A program made the position numbers and the translations under genes. Source: Apium graveolens (Eukaryota > Streptophyta > Magnoliopsida > Apiales > Apiaceae). Taken from it: a DNA stretch of 64,000 nt. Every line of letters begins with the position of its first letter. The stretch's first letter is position 1. The notes under the pieces were generated by a model. That model did no database searches. It was not told the origin of the DNA and saw only the letters and a program-made list of their open reading frames with translations. The stretch spans positions 238,185,996-238,249,995 of the forward strand of contig NC_133656.1 of NCBI RefSeq assembly GCF_009905375.1, read 5' to 3'. This document shows, piece by piece, positions 44,024 to 54,293 of this stretch.

Positions 44024-47000
44024 TTATTAACAAATTTGAAATTCATCTTGCACGTCAGGATTAGAAAAATTCAGTAAAAGTACCACTCCCGACAACGAGA
44101 CTCGTTCCCGATTTACAAGATTAATTTTTAAAATGATTTTTTCGACGATCCAACCATACGGATGTTAAGATATATCAATTTTAGCCATAGAAAAAAATTA
44201 TTAACAAATTTGAAATTCATCTGCATGTCAGGATTAGAAAAATCCAGTAAAAGTAGACCCCCGACCACGAGACTCGTTCCCGATTTACAAGATTGATTTT
44301 TAAAATGATTTTTTCGACGATCCAACCGTACAGATGTTAAGATATATCAATTTTATCCATATGAAAAAATTATTAACAAATTTGAAATCCATCTTGCATA
44401 TGAGGATTAGAAAAATCCAGGAAAAGTACCCCTCCTAACAACGAGACTGTTTACAAGATTAATTTTTAAAATGATTTTTTCGACGATACAAATGTACGGA
44501 TGTTAAGATATATCAATTTTAGTCATTTGAAAAAAATATTAATAAATTTGAAATTCATCTTGCATATCAGGATTAGAAAAATCTAGTAAAAGTACCACTC
44601 CCGACAATGTGACTCGTTCCCGATTTACAAGATTAATTTTTAAAATGATTTTTTCGACGATCCAACCGTACGGATGTTAAAATATACTCCCTTAGTCCCT
44701 TCCAATTGTTTACATTTCTGGGGAAGTGTCCGGCACGCATTTTAAGGTGCATAAAAATTATAGTTATGTAACTTATTTTTACAATATTCTTTTTCTGAAT
44801 AAAAGTTGAATGTTTTAATTTTTATTCAGAAAAACAAAATTGAAAAAAAAAATTACAAAACTATACTTTATATGCACCTTAAAATGCGTGTCGAACACTC
44901 TCTAAAAAATGTAAACAATTGAAAGGGACGGAGGGAGTATCAATTTTAGCCATAAGAAAAAATTATTAACAAATTTGAAATCCATCTTGCAAGTCAGGAT
45001 TAGAAAAATCAAGGAAAAGTACCCCTCCTAACAACGAGACTGTATACAAGATTAATTTTTAAAATAATTTTTTCGACGATCCAACCGTACGGATGTTAAT
45101 ATATATCAATTTTAGTCATATGAAAAAATTATTAAAAAAATTGAAATTCATCTTGCATGTCAGGATTAGAAAAATCCAGTAAATGTACCCTTCTAGACAA
45201 CGAGACTCTTTCCCGATTTACAAGATTAATTTTTAAAATGATTTTTTCGATGATCCAACCGTACGTATGTTAAGATATATCAATTTTAGTAATATGAAAA
45301 AATTATTAGCAAATTTAAAATTCATCTTACATGTCTGGATTAGAAAAATCCAGTAAAAGTACCCTTCCACACAACGAGACTCGTTCCCGATTTACAAGAT
45401 TATTTTTTTAATTTTTTTTTTCGACGATCCAACCGTACAGATGTTAAGATATATCAATTTTAGTCATTTGAAAAAATTATTAACAAATTTGAAAATCATC
45501 TTGCACGTCAGGATTAGAAAAATCCAGTAAAAGTACCACTCCCGACAACGAGACTCGTTCCCGATTTAGAAGATTAATTTTTAAAATGATTTTTTCGAGG
45601 ATCCAACCATACGGATGTTAAGATATATCAATTTTAGCCATAGGAAAAAATTATTAACAAATTTGAAATTCATCTTGCATGTCAGGATTAGAAAAATCCA
45701 GTAAAAGTACGACTCCTGACCACGAGACTCGTTCCCGATTTACAAGATTGATTTTTAAAATGATTTTTTCGATAATTCAACCGTACAGATGTTAAGATAT
45801 ATCAATTTTATCCATAGGTAAAAAATATTAACAAATTTGAAATCCATCTTGCATACGAGGATTAGAAAAATCCAGGAAAACTACCCCTCCTAACAACGAG
45901 ACTGTTTACAAGATTAATTTTTAAAATGATTTTTTCGACGATACAAATGTACGGATGTTAAAATATATCAATTTTAGTCATTTGGAAAAAATATTAATAA
46001 ATTTGAAATTCATCTTGCACGCCAGGATTAGAAAAATCCAGTAAAAGTACCACTCCCGACAATGTGACTCGTTCCCGATTTACAAGATTAATTTTTAAAA
46101 TGATTTTTTCAACGATCCAACCGTATGGATGTTAAGATATATCAATTTTAGCCATAGGAAAAAATTATTAACAAATTTGAAATCCATCTTGCATGTCAGG
46201 ATTAGAAAAATCAAGGAAAAGTACCCCTCCTAACAACGAGACTATTTACATGATTAATTTTTAAAATAATTTTTTCGACGATCCAACCGTACGGATGTTA
46301 AGATATATCAATTTTAGTCATATGAAAAAATTATTAAAAAATTTGAAATTCATCTTGCATGTCAGGATTAGAAAAATCCAGTAAAAGTACCCTTCTAGAC
46401 ATCGAGACTCGTTCCCGGGTTACAAGATTAATTTTTAAAATGATTTTTTCGACGATCCAACCGTACGTATGTTAAGATATATCAATTTTAGTCATATGAA
46501 AAAATTATTAACAAATTTAAAATTCATCTTGCATGTCTGGATTAGAAAAATCCAGTAAAAGTACCCTTCCACACAACGAGACTCGTTCCCGATTTACAAG
46601 ATTATTTTTTTAATTTTTTTTTCGACGATCCAACCGTACGGATGTTAAGATATATCAATTTTAGTCATTTGAAAAAATTATTAACAAATTTGAAATTTAT
46701 CTTGCGTATCAGGATTAGAAAAATCCAGTAAAAGTACCACTCCCGACAACGAGACTCGTTCCCGATTTAGAAGATTAATTTTTAAAATGATTTTTTCGAC
46801 GATCCAACCATACGGATGTTAAGATATATCAATTTTAGCCATAGGAAAAAATTATTAACAAATTTGAAATTCATCTTGCAGGTCAGGATTAGAAAAATCC
46901 AGTAAAAGTACGACTCCTGACCACGAGACTCGTTCCCGATTTACAAGATTGATTTTTAAAATGATTTTTTCGATAATCCAACCGTACAGATGTTAAGATA

Positions 47001-47830
47001 TATCAATTTTATCCATAGGTAAAAAATATTAACAAATTTGAAATCCATCTTGCATACGAGGATTAGAAAAATCCAGGAAAACTACCCCTCCTAACAACGA
47101 GACTATTTACAAGATTAATTTTTAAAATGATTTTTTCAACGATACAAATGTACGGATGTTAAGATATATCAATTTTAGTCATTTGAAAAAAATATTCATA
47201 AATTTGAAATTCATCTTGCACGTCAAGATTAGAAAAATCCAGTAAAAGTACCACTCTCGACAATGTGACTCGTTCCCGATTTATAAGATTAATTTTTAAA
47301 ATGATTTTTTTGACGATCCAACTGTACAGATGTTAAGATATATCAATTTTAGCCATAGGAAATAATTATTAACAAATTTGAAATCCATCTTGCATGTCAG
47401 GATTAGAAAAATCAAGGAAAAGTACCCCTCATAACAACGAGACTGTTTAAAAGATTAATTTTTAAAATGATTTTTTCGACGATCCAACCGTACGAATGTT
47501 AAGATATATCAATTTTAGTCATATGAAAAAATTATTAACAAATTTGAAATTCATCTTGCATGTCAGGATTAGAAAAATCCAGTAAAAGTATGACTCGACA
47601 ACGACACTCGTTCCCGATTTACAAGATTAATTTTTAAAATGAAGTTTTCGACGATCCAACCGTACGGATATTAATGTCAATTTTAGTCATATGAAAAAAT
47701 TATTAACAAATTTGAAATTTATCTTGCATGTCAGGATTAGAAAAATCTAGTAAAAGTACCTCTCCCGCAACGAGACTCGTTCCCGATTTAAAAGATTAAT
47801 TTTGAAAATGATTTTATTGATAAGTATAAT
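44024..47830. repeat. ~172-bp tandem repeat in a 7-monomer higher-order array
   Basis: About 21 monomers of roughly 172 bp, each containing ATTAACAAATTTGAAAT, GGATTAGAAAAATCC, CGAGACTCGTTCCCG, ATTTTTTCGACGATCC and GATGTTAAGATATATC. Seven diagnostic monomer types recur in the same order: A (CACTCCCGACAACGAG, CATACGG), B (GACCACGAG, GTACAGATG), C (GACTGTTTACAAG, GATACAAATG), D (CGACAATGTGACTCG), E (AATCAAGGAAAAG), F (CTTCTAGAC) and G (CTTCCACACAACGAG, TTATTTTTTTAA). Type A starts at 44024, 45477 and 46678: 1201 bp between the last two, and 1210 bp between the first two after removing the MITE. The third round stops after E and ends with two divergent monomers. Confidence 0.9.
44697..44937. mobile_element. 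Stowaway-like MITE
   Basis: 241 bp flanked by TA on both sides, with terminal inverted repeats CTCCCTTAGTCCCTTCCAAT and, at the right, ATTGAAAGGGACGGAGGGAG. CTCCCT..GTCCC ends and a TA target are diagnostic of Stowaway (Tc1/mariner) elements. It sits inside a D-type monomer of the tandem array, and sibling monomers show the empty site. Confidence 0.9.
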
Positions 47831-48430
47831 ACGATAAATATATATTATGACAAATATAATTATTTAAAAATATTAATAAATTAAAAAATTTATTAAATTA
47901 TTTTCCCATTATCACCCAAATTTTCCATTCCCTCCGATGAAATTTCATTTCCCCCTTCCTCCAAATTTCATTTCCCCCCTTATCTCCCCCTTTTTTCCTT
48001 TAATTATTTTTTGTGTTATCCCCCAATTTCCCTTTCCCTTTATTATCCTATCTCTGACCACCTTCATCTCCCTCATTGTTCCTCTGCCACTCTTCTATCT
48101 CCGGAATCTTACCTTTTTTTTTTCAAAATCACATCGATTAAGCCCAGCCCATTCCCCACTCTCACCAACCTGACCCGAAAGCCCCTCTCAGTCTCCTCCA
48201 TTTCACCCCAACTCGAAACCCTCGACACCGCAGCAATCTCCGTCATTGGAACCAGCTCCGTCGCCGCCATCGCCGTCATTGGAACCAGCCCCAAGTTTGA
48301 GAGCCGTGGTTAGGATTTTGGGGATTTTGTTAGGGTTTTGTGATATGGAGGACTGGAAGGATGTTAAATTAGGGTTCACGATGCTCATTAAATTCTTTAT
48401 TGATAGACGTCCCAAGGTATTTATATATTC
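47831..48430 (+). pseudogene. Captured 5' UTR and first exon of an unidentified gene
   Basis: A CT-rich leader (47920-48130) and a GC-richer stretch (48140-48300) precede an ATG at 48344 (MEDWKDVKLGFTMLIKFFID) that ends at a donor-like CCCAAG|GTATTT (about 48416). The composition contrasts sharply with the AT-rich repeat array next to it, as expected for a captured gene start. An 18-bp block (GCCGTCATTGGAACCAGC-like) is duplicated at 48239-48291. The gene was not identified. Confidence 0.4.
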
Positions 48431-49745
48431 ACAATTTGCAATTTATATTTTTTCAATTTGCTCTGTTAAGCTCAAATGAAATGAAATGTGGTATCATGAT
48501 TGAAGTTTTTTAGCTTTAATACCAATGTCTTTTGTGTTTGTTAGGCAATTGTAGTTTTTTAGTTGCATTTAGTTTAATTTGTTATAAATGTTAGCTGTGG
48601 AGGACCGGAGGTGCAGATATGAAGGGCTGAGAAAGAAGCTGAGAAAGGCTTGACACTTCTGCTAGAGTGGGGAAGTCCATGGGACAAGAGAATGTCATGG
48701 GAATGATGGATTACTTGGGCTAGAGTTTTGTTGATGAAGGCCAAGAAGAAATCTTGGCCACAGACTTCTTGGTGTATACTCAATTTGGGCCTTGTCAGGT
48801 AAAAGCCTGTAACTGCTCCTGTTAAATTGTTGTAATTCTAATAATCTAAGAGATGCAAGCTTTAATGTAAGCTAGTCTGCAAGAACATTATAAACTATTG
48901 TGAACTAATAACTTAGTATATTTGCATATTTTGATTATGTGTTTCCTTGTTCCGAATTCTGATACATTGTGTTTAGTTTCTTTGAATTGAAAACATATGA
49001 TTGTCGTTGCGTCGGTCTTAAATTTGATCTCTCTCTCTCTGGGTAAAACTTGGTTGGTCTATTTTAATGGCAGAAATGTGCTGCTAGAGTTGTGTTGAAT
49101 TAAAACGGAAACTGGGATACGTGCTGCGAGTTGTGTTCTTTTTTTTTTCTTCTGTTAAATGATATTTGAGTCGTGATTAGTATAAAAGGAGCATGCACTG
49201 ATTATATTTATATGCTGGTTATTTTTTTCTGTTGTAGGTTCGTAAATGTGCTCAAGATTGTGTTGTGACTGTTGAAAATGATGGGTGATTTATCAGCCGC
49301 AAAATCATCAAATTTATTGCATTGTGTGCTTGCCACTAACCATCAGTTTTGACATTCAAGTTTGGTTATAGGCATAGCAGAACACATATAATATTAATCT
49401 ATATTCCTCTGAATAATAGCACAATTTAGTTGGTAATCATCTTACACATACTTATGTCAAGCCATGTGCTGTGTGTGTGCTCACAACCACTGCTAAAAAA
49501 GGGACCGGGGAACCTAAATAATTCATGTAATCTGCTGTAGAATTGTGCGTACTGATTCCATGAAGAACACCAGCTGCTGCAACACAGAACTTCCATCCTG
49601 ATATGCTATTAGGAGAATGAGGGTTTGGGAGGGTGTACAAAGGACATATAACACGCACCAATAAAGTAATTATTTTGTTTCTTCTTCTTCCATCTGTGCA
49701 CCAGTTTTTTTTAATCTTAACTCTGCTTTTGGTTGTGTCCTTCAG
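48431..49745. other. Mixed captured or intronic DNA
   Basis: Between the captured first exon and the kinase fragment. A GA-rich stretch at 48595-48798 ends in a donor-like CAG|GTAAAA and encodes broken peptides (DEGQEEILATDFLVYTQFG) of unknown origin. The rest resembles introns. The minus-strand ORF 49452-49763 was not recognised. Confidence 0.35.
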
Positions 49746-49935
49746 GTTGTCGCAGTGAAGCAACTTGACATAAATGGATATTAATGAAATCGAGAGTTCC
49801 TAGCAGAGATTTTGACACTTAGTATTGTTCACCATCCAAACCTTGTCAATCTTTTGGGATATTGTGCTGATGTCCAACAAAGAATCTTAGTCTACGAATA
49901 CATGCCAAATGGTTCCTTAGAAAATCACCTTGTAG
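49746..49935 (+). pseudogene. Receptor-like cytoplasmic kinase exon fragment (RLCK VII / PBL type)
   Basis: Flanked by an acceptor (CCTTCAG, 49745) and a donor (TGTAG|GTAAG, 49936). It encodes kinase subdomains II-V: VVAVKQLDINGY, then [28 protein letters not shown] and [15 protein letters not shown], a close match to PBS1-like cytoplasmic kinases. Two adjacent stop codons (TAA TGA, 49782-49787) follow DINGY. Because exon borders are preserved, it was copied from genomic DNA rather than from mRNA. The activation loop and catalytic residues are absent. Confidence 0.85.
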
Positions 49936-50119
49936 GTAAGATTCTGAACTTGGATTGCATTTATTTGAATTGCGTCTCTACTTAATAAGCACTGATCCAT
50001 TCTGTAATCTTCATTCTGTATTGAACACGTTCTTAGACTCGTAGATTATCAATTCATCCTTATTATATATTTACATGATTTGTTACACAACTTTATGTTT
50101 TTTATTTATTATTTGCAGA

Positions 50120-50454
50120 GTTCAACATTGCAGCTATACAATGGTTATAAAGCATCTGAATTGAAATATTCAGATGGTTAGAGAATGGAAGTAATGGTCA
50201 AGACTTAAAGTTTCCCCCTGCTAAGAGAGCTGATAAAATCAAAGGTGGGCAATAGCTAAGGACTAGCCAAGGTGACAGAGCCCCATATAAATCAGTTTTA
50301 TATAACGAGAAGTGGAAAGCTGCTTCTGAAGTTAGTAACATTTTATTTATTGATGAAGCTTATTATGGAGCCAGTTTAATGCATTTTAAAGAACTGGACC
50401 TAATTGGCGTGAAAGTGAATTTTACTGGTAACTACCAACTTGTTGCTGAATTTT
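50120..50454 (+). pseudogene. NO VEIN-like gene fragment
   Basis: One frame from about 50160 to the TAA at 50452-50454 reads PAKRADKIKGGQ, a TAG (50253-50255) where the family probably has Trp, then LRTSQGDRAPYKSVLYNEKW and ILFIDEAYYGASLMHFKELD, LIGVKVNFTGNYQLV. The LRT.xGxRxP and FID..YYG ... LGV.V.F pattern resembles plant NO VEIN-like (GHKL ATPase-containing) proteins. It is a short broken piece inside the CACTA-type element. Confidence 0.5.
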
Positions 50455-50804
50455 AATGAAACTTTGTTATACTTGTAATTCTTGTAGAGAACCTTTGTAT
50501 TGTAAATTTAATTTCAATTGTGAAATAACAATTAAATTATCATAATATAATTTTATTTTAAAATTGATTTATATTAAATAATGAGATTAATTTTATAATT
50601 AGTTGTGTGAAAATCACTTAAAAAATGATAAAAACCGTTGTATGTCTCACTGCACATATTTTTTTTTAAAAAAACTGTTGTCTTTTGATATTCTTTGCAA
50701 CAGTTTAAATCTTTTACACCATTATCTTTTAAAAAAAATATTCAGAAAAGAAATTTATAAACTGTTGTTTATGATAATATTGAATAAGTTAAAAATAATG
50801 GTTT

Positions 50805-51879
50805 TGTTATTCCCAGTGGACTAACAATGAGATTTACAGAAGGGGGGGGGTTGAATGTAAATCTCAAAACTTTTTCAAGTTTTGAGCAGTTTCTAAGACT
50901 AAGTGTTTTGATGAACAAATATGTGTGAATCGCTTTAAGCTAATACAGACAGATATATATTCAAGCACAAATGTAAAGAACACAAAGAACTTAAAAACTT
51001 TTCTGGTGGATTTGTTGTTCTACCAGAGATGTGTTATTTCAGAAAATCTGTGAATCAAAGAATTGATCACAGATGCGTCCTAGTACAAACTACATGATTT
51101 TCTCTCTGGATTTTTCTAAACAGCTCTGGAAAATTCACCACCTAATTACTAGCTGCTACTTGGTTTATATATCACCAAGTTTACAAGTGAAGACAAAACA
51201 GTAAAATACAATTAAAAGATTCTTCACATGTTTCTTCTTCATTTCTCTATCCAATGCAATTTAGGTTTAGCTGTGAATCTTTAAATACTTCCTTGTTTGC
51301 ACCAGAATGGAAATGCTATTTTTTCTTGATTCCTCCGAGAGGCTACCACATTCCAGTTTATCTCTGTCAACCCATGTGCCTCTGTCAGCTTATGAATTGT
51401 CACTATCAACTGCTATTGAACTTAGCATCCGTTGAAGCTTTCATCCGTTGATGGCTTTATCCGTTGAAGCTTTAGCAGTTGAAGCTTTATCCGTTGATGC
51501 ACTCATCCGTTGATGGATGTTATCCGTTGAAGCTTTAGAGACATCTGTTGAAGCTTTGTTTCTCATCCGTTGAAGGCCTTTAATATCAGTTGATACTACT
51601 TCACTTATACAAAATTACAAGGCATGAAATATTTACAATTAGCCCTCCTATTTGCATATCCACTAGTAGTCAACATGACTCATAATTTCCCACAACAACT
51701 AAGAATTACAACTTAAATACAGAGAATGAAATGTGCTACAATACTAAACTTATTTCTAAGTAAAGCTACTCCTTCAACGGATAGCCAGAATGATCTTATC
51801 CGTTGAGGCTACAAACACAAGATTTCTACTTAAATGTTTTGTTGAACTTATCATCAAACTAATACACATATTCCTAACA
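50805..51879 (-). repeat. 3' LTR of the Sirevirus-like element
   Basis: 1075 bp, bounded TGTTA...TAACA. It contains seven exact ATCCGTTGA copies at 51426-51590 plus one near 51800, and a TATA box on the minus strand (GATATATAAACC, about 51163-51174). A run of nine or more G near 50843 distinguishes it from the other LTR. Confidence 0.9.
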
Positions 51880-52113
51880 ATCTCCCCCTATTTATGTCTA
51901 CTAGAACTGTAGGCATAAATTTGGGTTTAACTTGATGATAACAAAACACTTAATAAACATATGAACTGAAATAAAGTAGAAATTCAAAAGTGCTGCAAAA
52001 GTGTATATATTGAGATAGAATTGAAGAATTACATTGTTTCCAAGGGTGCTCCTTTAGCCTGAGCGGATTAATTCCTTTTCCTTTGATCCCTTATTTTCTT
52101 CCCTAGCCTCCTG

Positions 52114-52779
52114 TCATTCTCCTCTATTTGGAGTTGGAGTTGTCTGTAGATTCAGCTTCATCTTCTTCATTGATGTCCAACTTAGATTGCATTCCTTGAG
52201 AGTTTCATTACTGGCAATCTTGAGCTGATCTTCAAGTCTGAAAAATCTTCTGACTCCTTTATTGTCTCTGAACTCCATCAACCAATGAGGTGATTTATGA
52301 ACTGTAACTCCACGCTCTGGGACGAGTAATGTTCTAGGCAAGGCATTTGACTCCCACCAAGTTTTCCTTATGCTGGTAATCTTGTTGAGAATCTCAGTTT
52401 TGGCAGTTCTGGTAAAGCCATAATCCCTTTTTATAGCTGAGTAGACTCTAACCAAGGTAGAATAGCCTTCATCCAGAATTCTGTAAAGGGGCCAAGTCCT
52501 TTCCCCACTTCCTTTGTATTTGAACACTAGTCTTTCTGGTAGCTGTCTGTAGGCATCTATTCCCCTTACTTCCTCCAGCTCATCCAAATAGAGTTCAATG
52601 TCTGTAAATTCCTTTATGTCACAAATGTGAACATAATCATCCTTTGAGGCTTGTGGCTTAGGCTTAGGCTTCTGAATGAATTTGATTGAGGTTAGAGGAG
52701 GTGTTGATTTGTTTTTTTTTTCTGTTTCTTTGATGGTGGAGAAGTGGTTAAGAAGGTGGGCAATTTGATGGTGTCCCAA
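52114..52779 (-). pseudogene. Extra ORF of the Sirevirus-like element, 3' part
   Basis: A 221-codon frame overlapping the end of the preceding ORF in another frame. The shift coincides with a run of ten T (about 52713-52722, A on the coding strand), so it is probably the displaced C-terminus of the same protein. The sequence has an acidic segment (DIKEFTDIELYLDELEEVRG) and a basic, Trp-containing one (KRDYGFTRTAKTEILNKITS). No known catalytic motif is seen. Confidence 0.6.
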
Positions 52780-54236
52780 TCAATTGGTTCCTCCTTAGGA
52801 GTGATTGTTTCACCATGGATGTTTATGAAGGGGTCAGGCACAATGGGTTCAGGAATAGAAGGTAGTGATTTGGATTTTGATTGGGTTTCTTCAGTTTCAT
52901 CTACAATCTTCCTTTTTGCATTGGCCTTCTTTCTGTTCCCTTTCTGCCACTTCTTTCTTTCCTCACTTCTTTCTTCCACATCATCACTAAACATGTCCCC
53001 CATACCTACATCTCCACCCTTGTCTTCAATTTCTTTCTTTTCTTCAGCTTGACTTGACTTTAGCTGTTTTTCAAGCTTTGCTTGTGCTCTTTTATCAGCC
53101 TTTAGCTTTTCAGCTTCTTCCTTCAACCTTCTGGTTTCTTCCCTCTTGGCTATTGAGAATTTGGGATGTCCTTGTATCACACAGATGCTCTTTCCCTCTC
53201 TGAAGATAATAGCCATGTTCATTCTTTCAACCACGTCCTTGGTCTCCTTGTGCTTTATGATATTACCACCTAAAACCTTGTCTTCATCAGGCTTTGGAAG
53301 AGGAAAGTCCACTCCTTTCAACTGAGCAAGGCTTAAAGGGTTCTTTGTAGAGTCCTTGTTGGATCTGTTGTTGGGCTTGAGAACCATAGGTTTCAGATTC
53401 TTGGAAGAGGTCTCTCCAACCTTATTCCTCCTTACTGGCTTGAGCTCCATAATGATTGGCTCCACCTTTGTGCTATGCTTCACAGATTGTGATTTTGAAG
53501 TTGTAGAACCAAAAATTTGTTGCATCCTTTCATCAATTCTCCTCCTTTGCTCTTTGACTTTCATCTCAGCTGCTGCTATCTGGATTAGATCAATTCCATC
53601 AAGCTTTCCTTTGATTTGAGGTGTTGGAGAAGTGGTGATGGCAGGAACTAACACTTTAGATATTTGAACTTTTGTTGATGGCTCTCCTTCCCCTTCCCCT
53701 TTATTTTCCCCTTTATTCTCCCCCTTTTTATTATCATCAAGGATAGGGGTCAAGCCTTGTGCTTTTGCCAGCTGCAATAGTAGATTTGTCTGAGATTGTT
53801 GATTTTGAAGAATGGTGACCACAGAGTTTTTAATGACTTGAACTCTGTCTTCCAACTTGGCCAGCCTCCTGGTAGCATCAGATTCTCTCCTCAGTCTCAG
53901 CAACAAATCTTGCATTGTACCATAAGGCATGACTGAATCCAACTTCTCAGAACTGTAGGCTTTCAAGTCAGCAATATCCTTTTTGAGTTCATCCATACTC
54001 AAATTCTGTCTGATGTGCTGCAACTGCAGGAGATGCAAAGAGTCTAGATGAGCTTGAAGAATAGCCTTGGTACCAGCATCTGAAGTTTTCTGAAGGGCCT
54101 TTTGAATAGCCATAACCTGGTTGACCAAAGCTACACCAAACTGTCCTGGTGTAGATTTCTTTGTCCATGCCCATTCAGGTAAATTTGGAACAAAACTTGG
54201 GCCTTCATCTCCCCCTAAGTTCATGCTTCCATCCAA
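52692..54236 (-). CDS. Extra ORF of the Sirevirus-like element, middle part
   Basis: 514 codons in the same frame as the 772-codon ORF upstream and separated from it by a single TAA (54294-54296). Features include a coiled coil at about 85-165 (LLLRLRRESDATRRLAKLED), a Lys/Glu-rich helix (RRLKEEAEKLKADKRAQAKL, about 370-410), a basic stretch (KKWQKGNRKKANAKRK) and repeated GENKGE residues. Position after pol corresponds to the envelope-like ORF of Sireviruses, but no transmembrane segment is apparent, so the function is open. Confidence 0.55.
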   Translation of the reverse strand: MDGSMNLGGDEGPSFVPNLPEWAWTKKSTPGQFGVALVNQVMAIQKALQKTSDAGTKAILQAHLDSLHLLQLQHIRQNLSMDELKKDIADLKAYSSEKLDSVMPYGTMQDLLLRLRRESDATRRLAKLEDRVQVIKNSVVTILQNQQSQTNLLLQLAKAQGLTPILDDNKKGENKGENKGEGEGEPSTKVQISKVLVPAITTSPTPQIKGKLDGIDLIQIAAAEMKVKEQRRRIDERMQQIFGSTTSKSQSVKHSTKVEPIIMELKPVRRNKVGETSSKNLKPMVLKPNNRSNKDSTKNPLSLAQLKGVDFPLPKPDEDKVLGGNIIKHKETKDVVERMNMAIIFREGKSICVIQGHPKFSIAKREETRRLKEEAEKLKADKRAQAKLEKQLKSSQAEEKKEIEDKGGDVGMGDMFSDDVEERSEERKKWQKGNRKKANAKRKIVDETEETQSKSKSLPSIPEPIVPDPFINIHGETITPKEEPIDWDTIKLPTFLTTSPPSKKQKKKTNQHLL

Positions 54237-54293
54237 AGAAATAGAGTCATCATCATTAGAATTTACTTTAAATTCTTCAGATGGCTCACCAGC

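Larger units (their letters stand above)
43377..50804. mobile_element. CACTA-type transposon, left part, with captured gene pieces
   Basis: The left terminus CACTACAAGAAATTTGCAAT (43377) follows TTA. Subterminal motifs ACAACGGTT / ACAACAGTT recur at 43400-44020, and their complements AACCGTTGT / AACTGTTGT recur at 50630-50765, in inverted orientation as expected for the two ends of a CACTA element. The right terminal repeat is not present because the Sirevirus-like element at 50805 inserted into the right subterminal zone. The interior holds a higher-order tandem repeat, a Stowaway MITE and several host-gene fragments, but no recognisable transposase. It is therefore non-autonomous (Pack-CACTA-like). 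Confidence 0.7.

Noticed and set aside
44024..47830. CRISPR-like array
   Set aside because: The repeated units are contiguous ~172-bp monomers with no repeat-spacer alternation, and the window is plant nuclear DNA.
47937..48313. Overlapping Pro/Ser-rich ORFs as a real protein
   Set aside because: They follow from a CT-rich leader-like sequence. The more likely reading is a captured 5' UTR ahead of the ATG at 48344.
49452..49763. 103-codon minus-strand ORF (GWKFCVAAAGVLHG)
   Set aside because: It overlaps the acceptor side of the plus-strand kinase fragment and has no recognised family. Probably chance.
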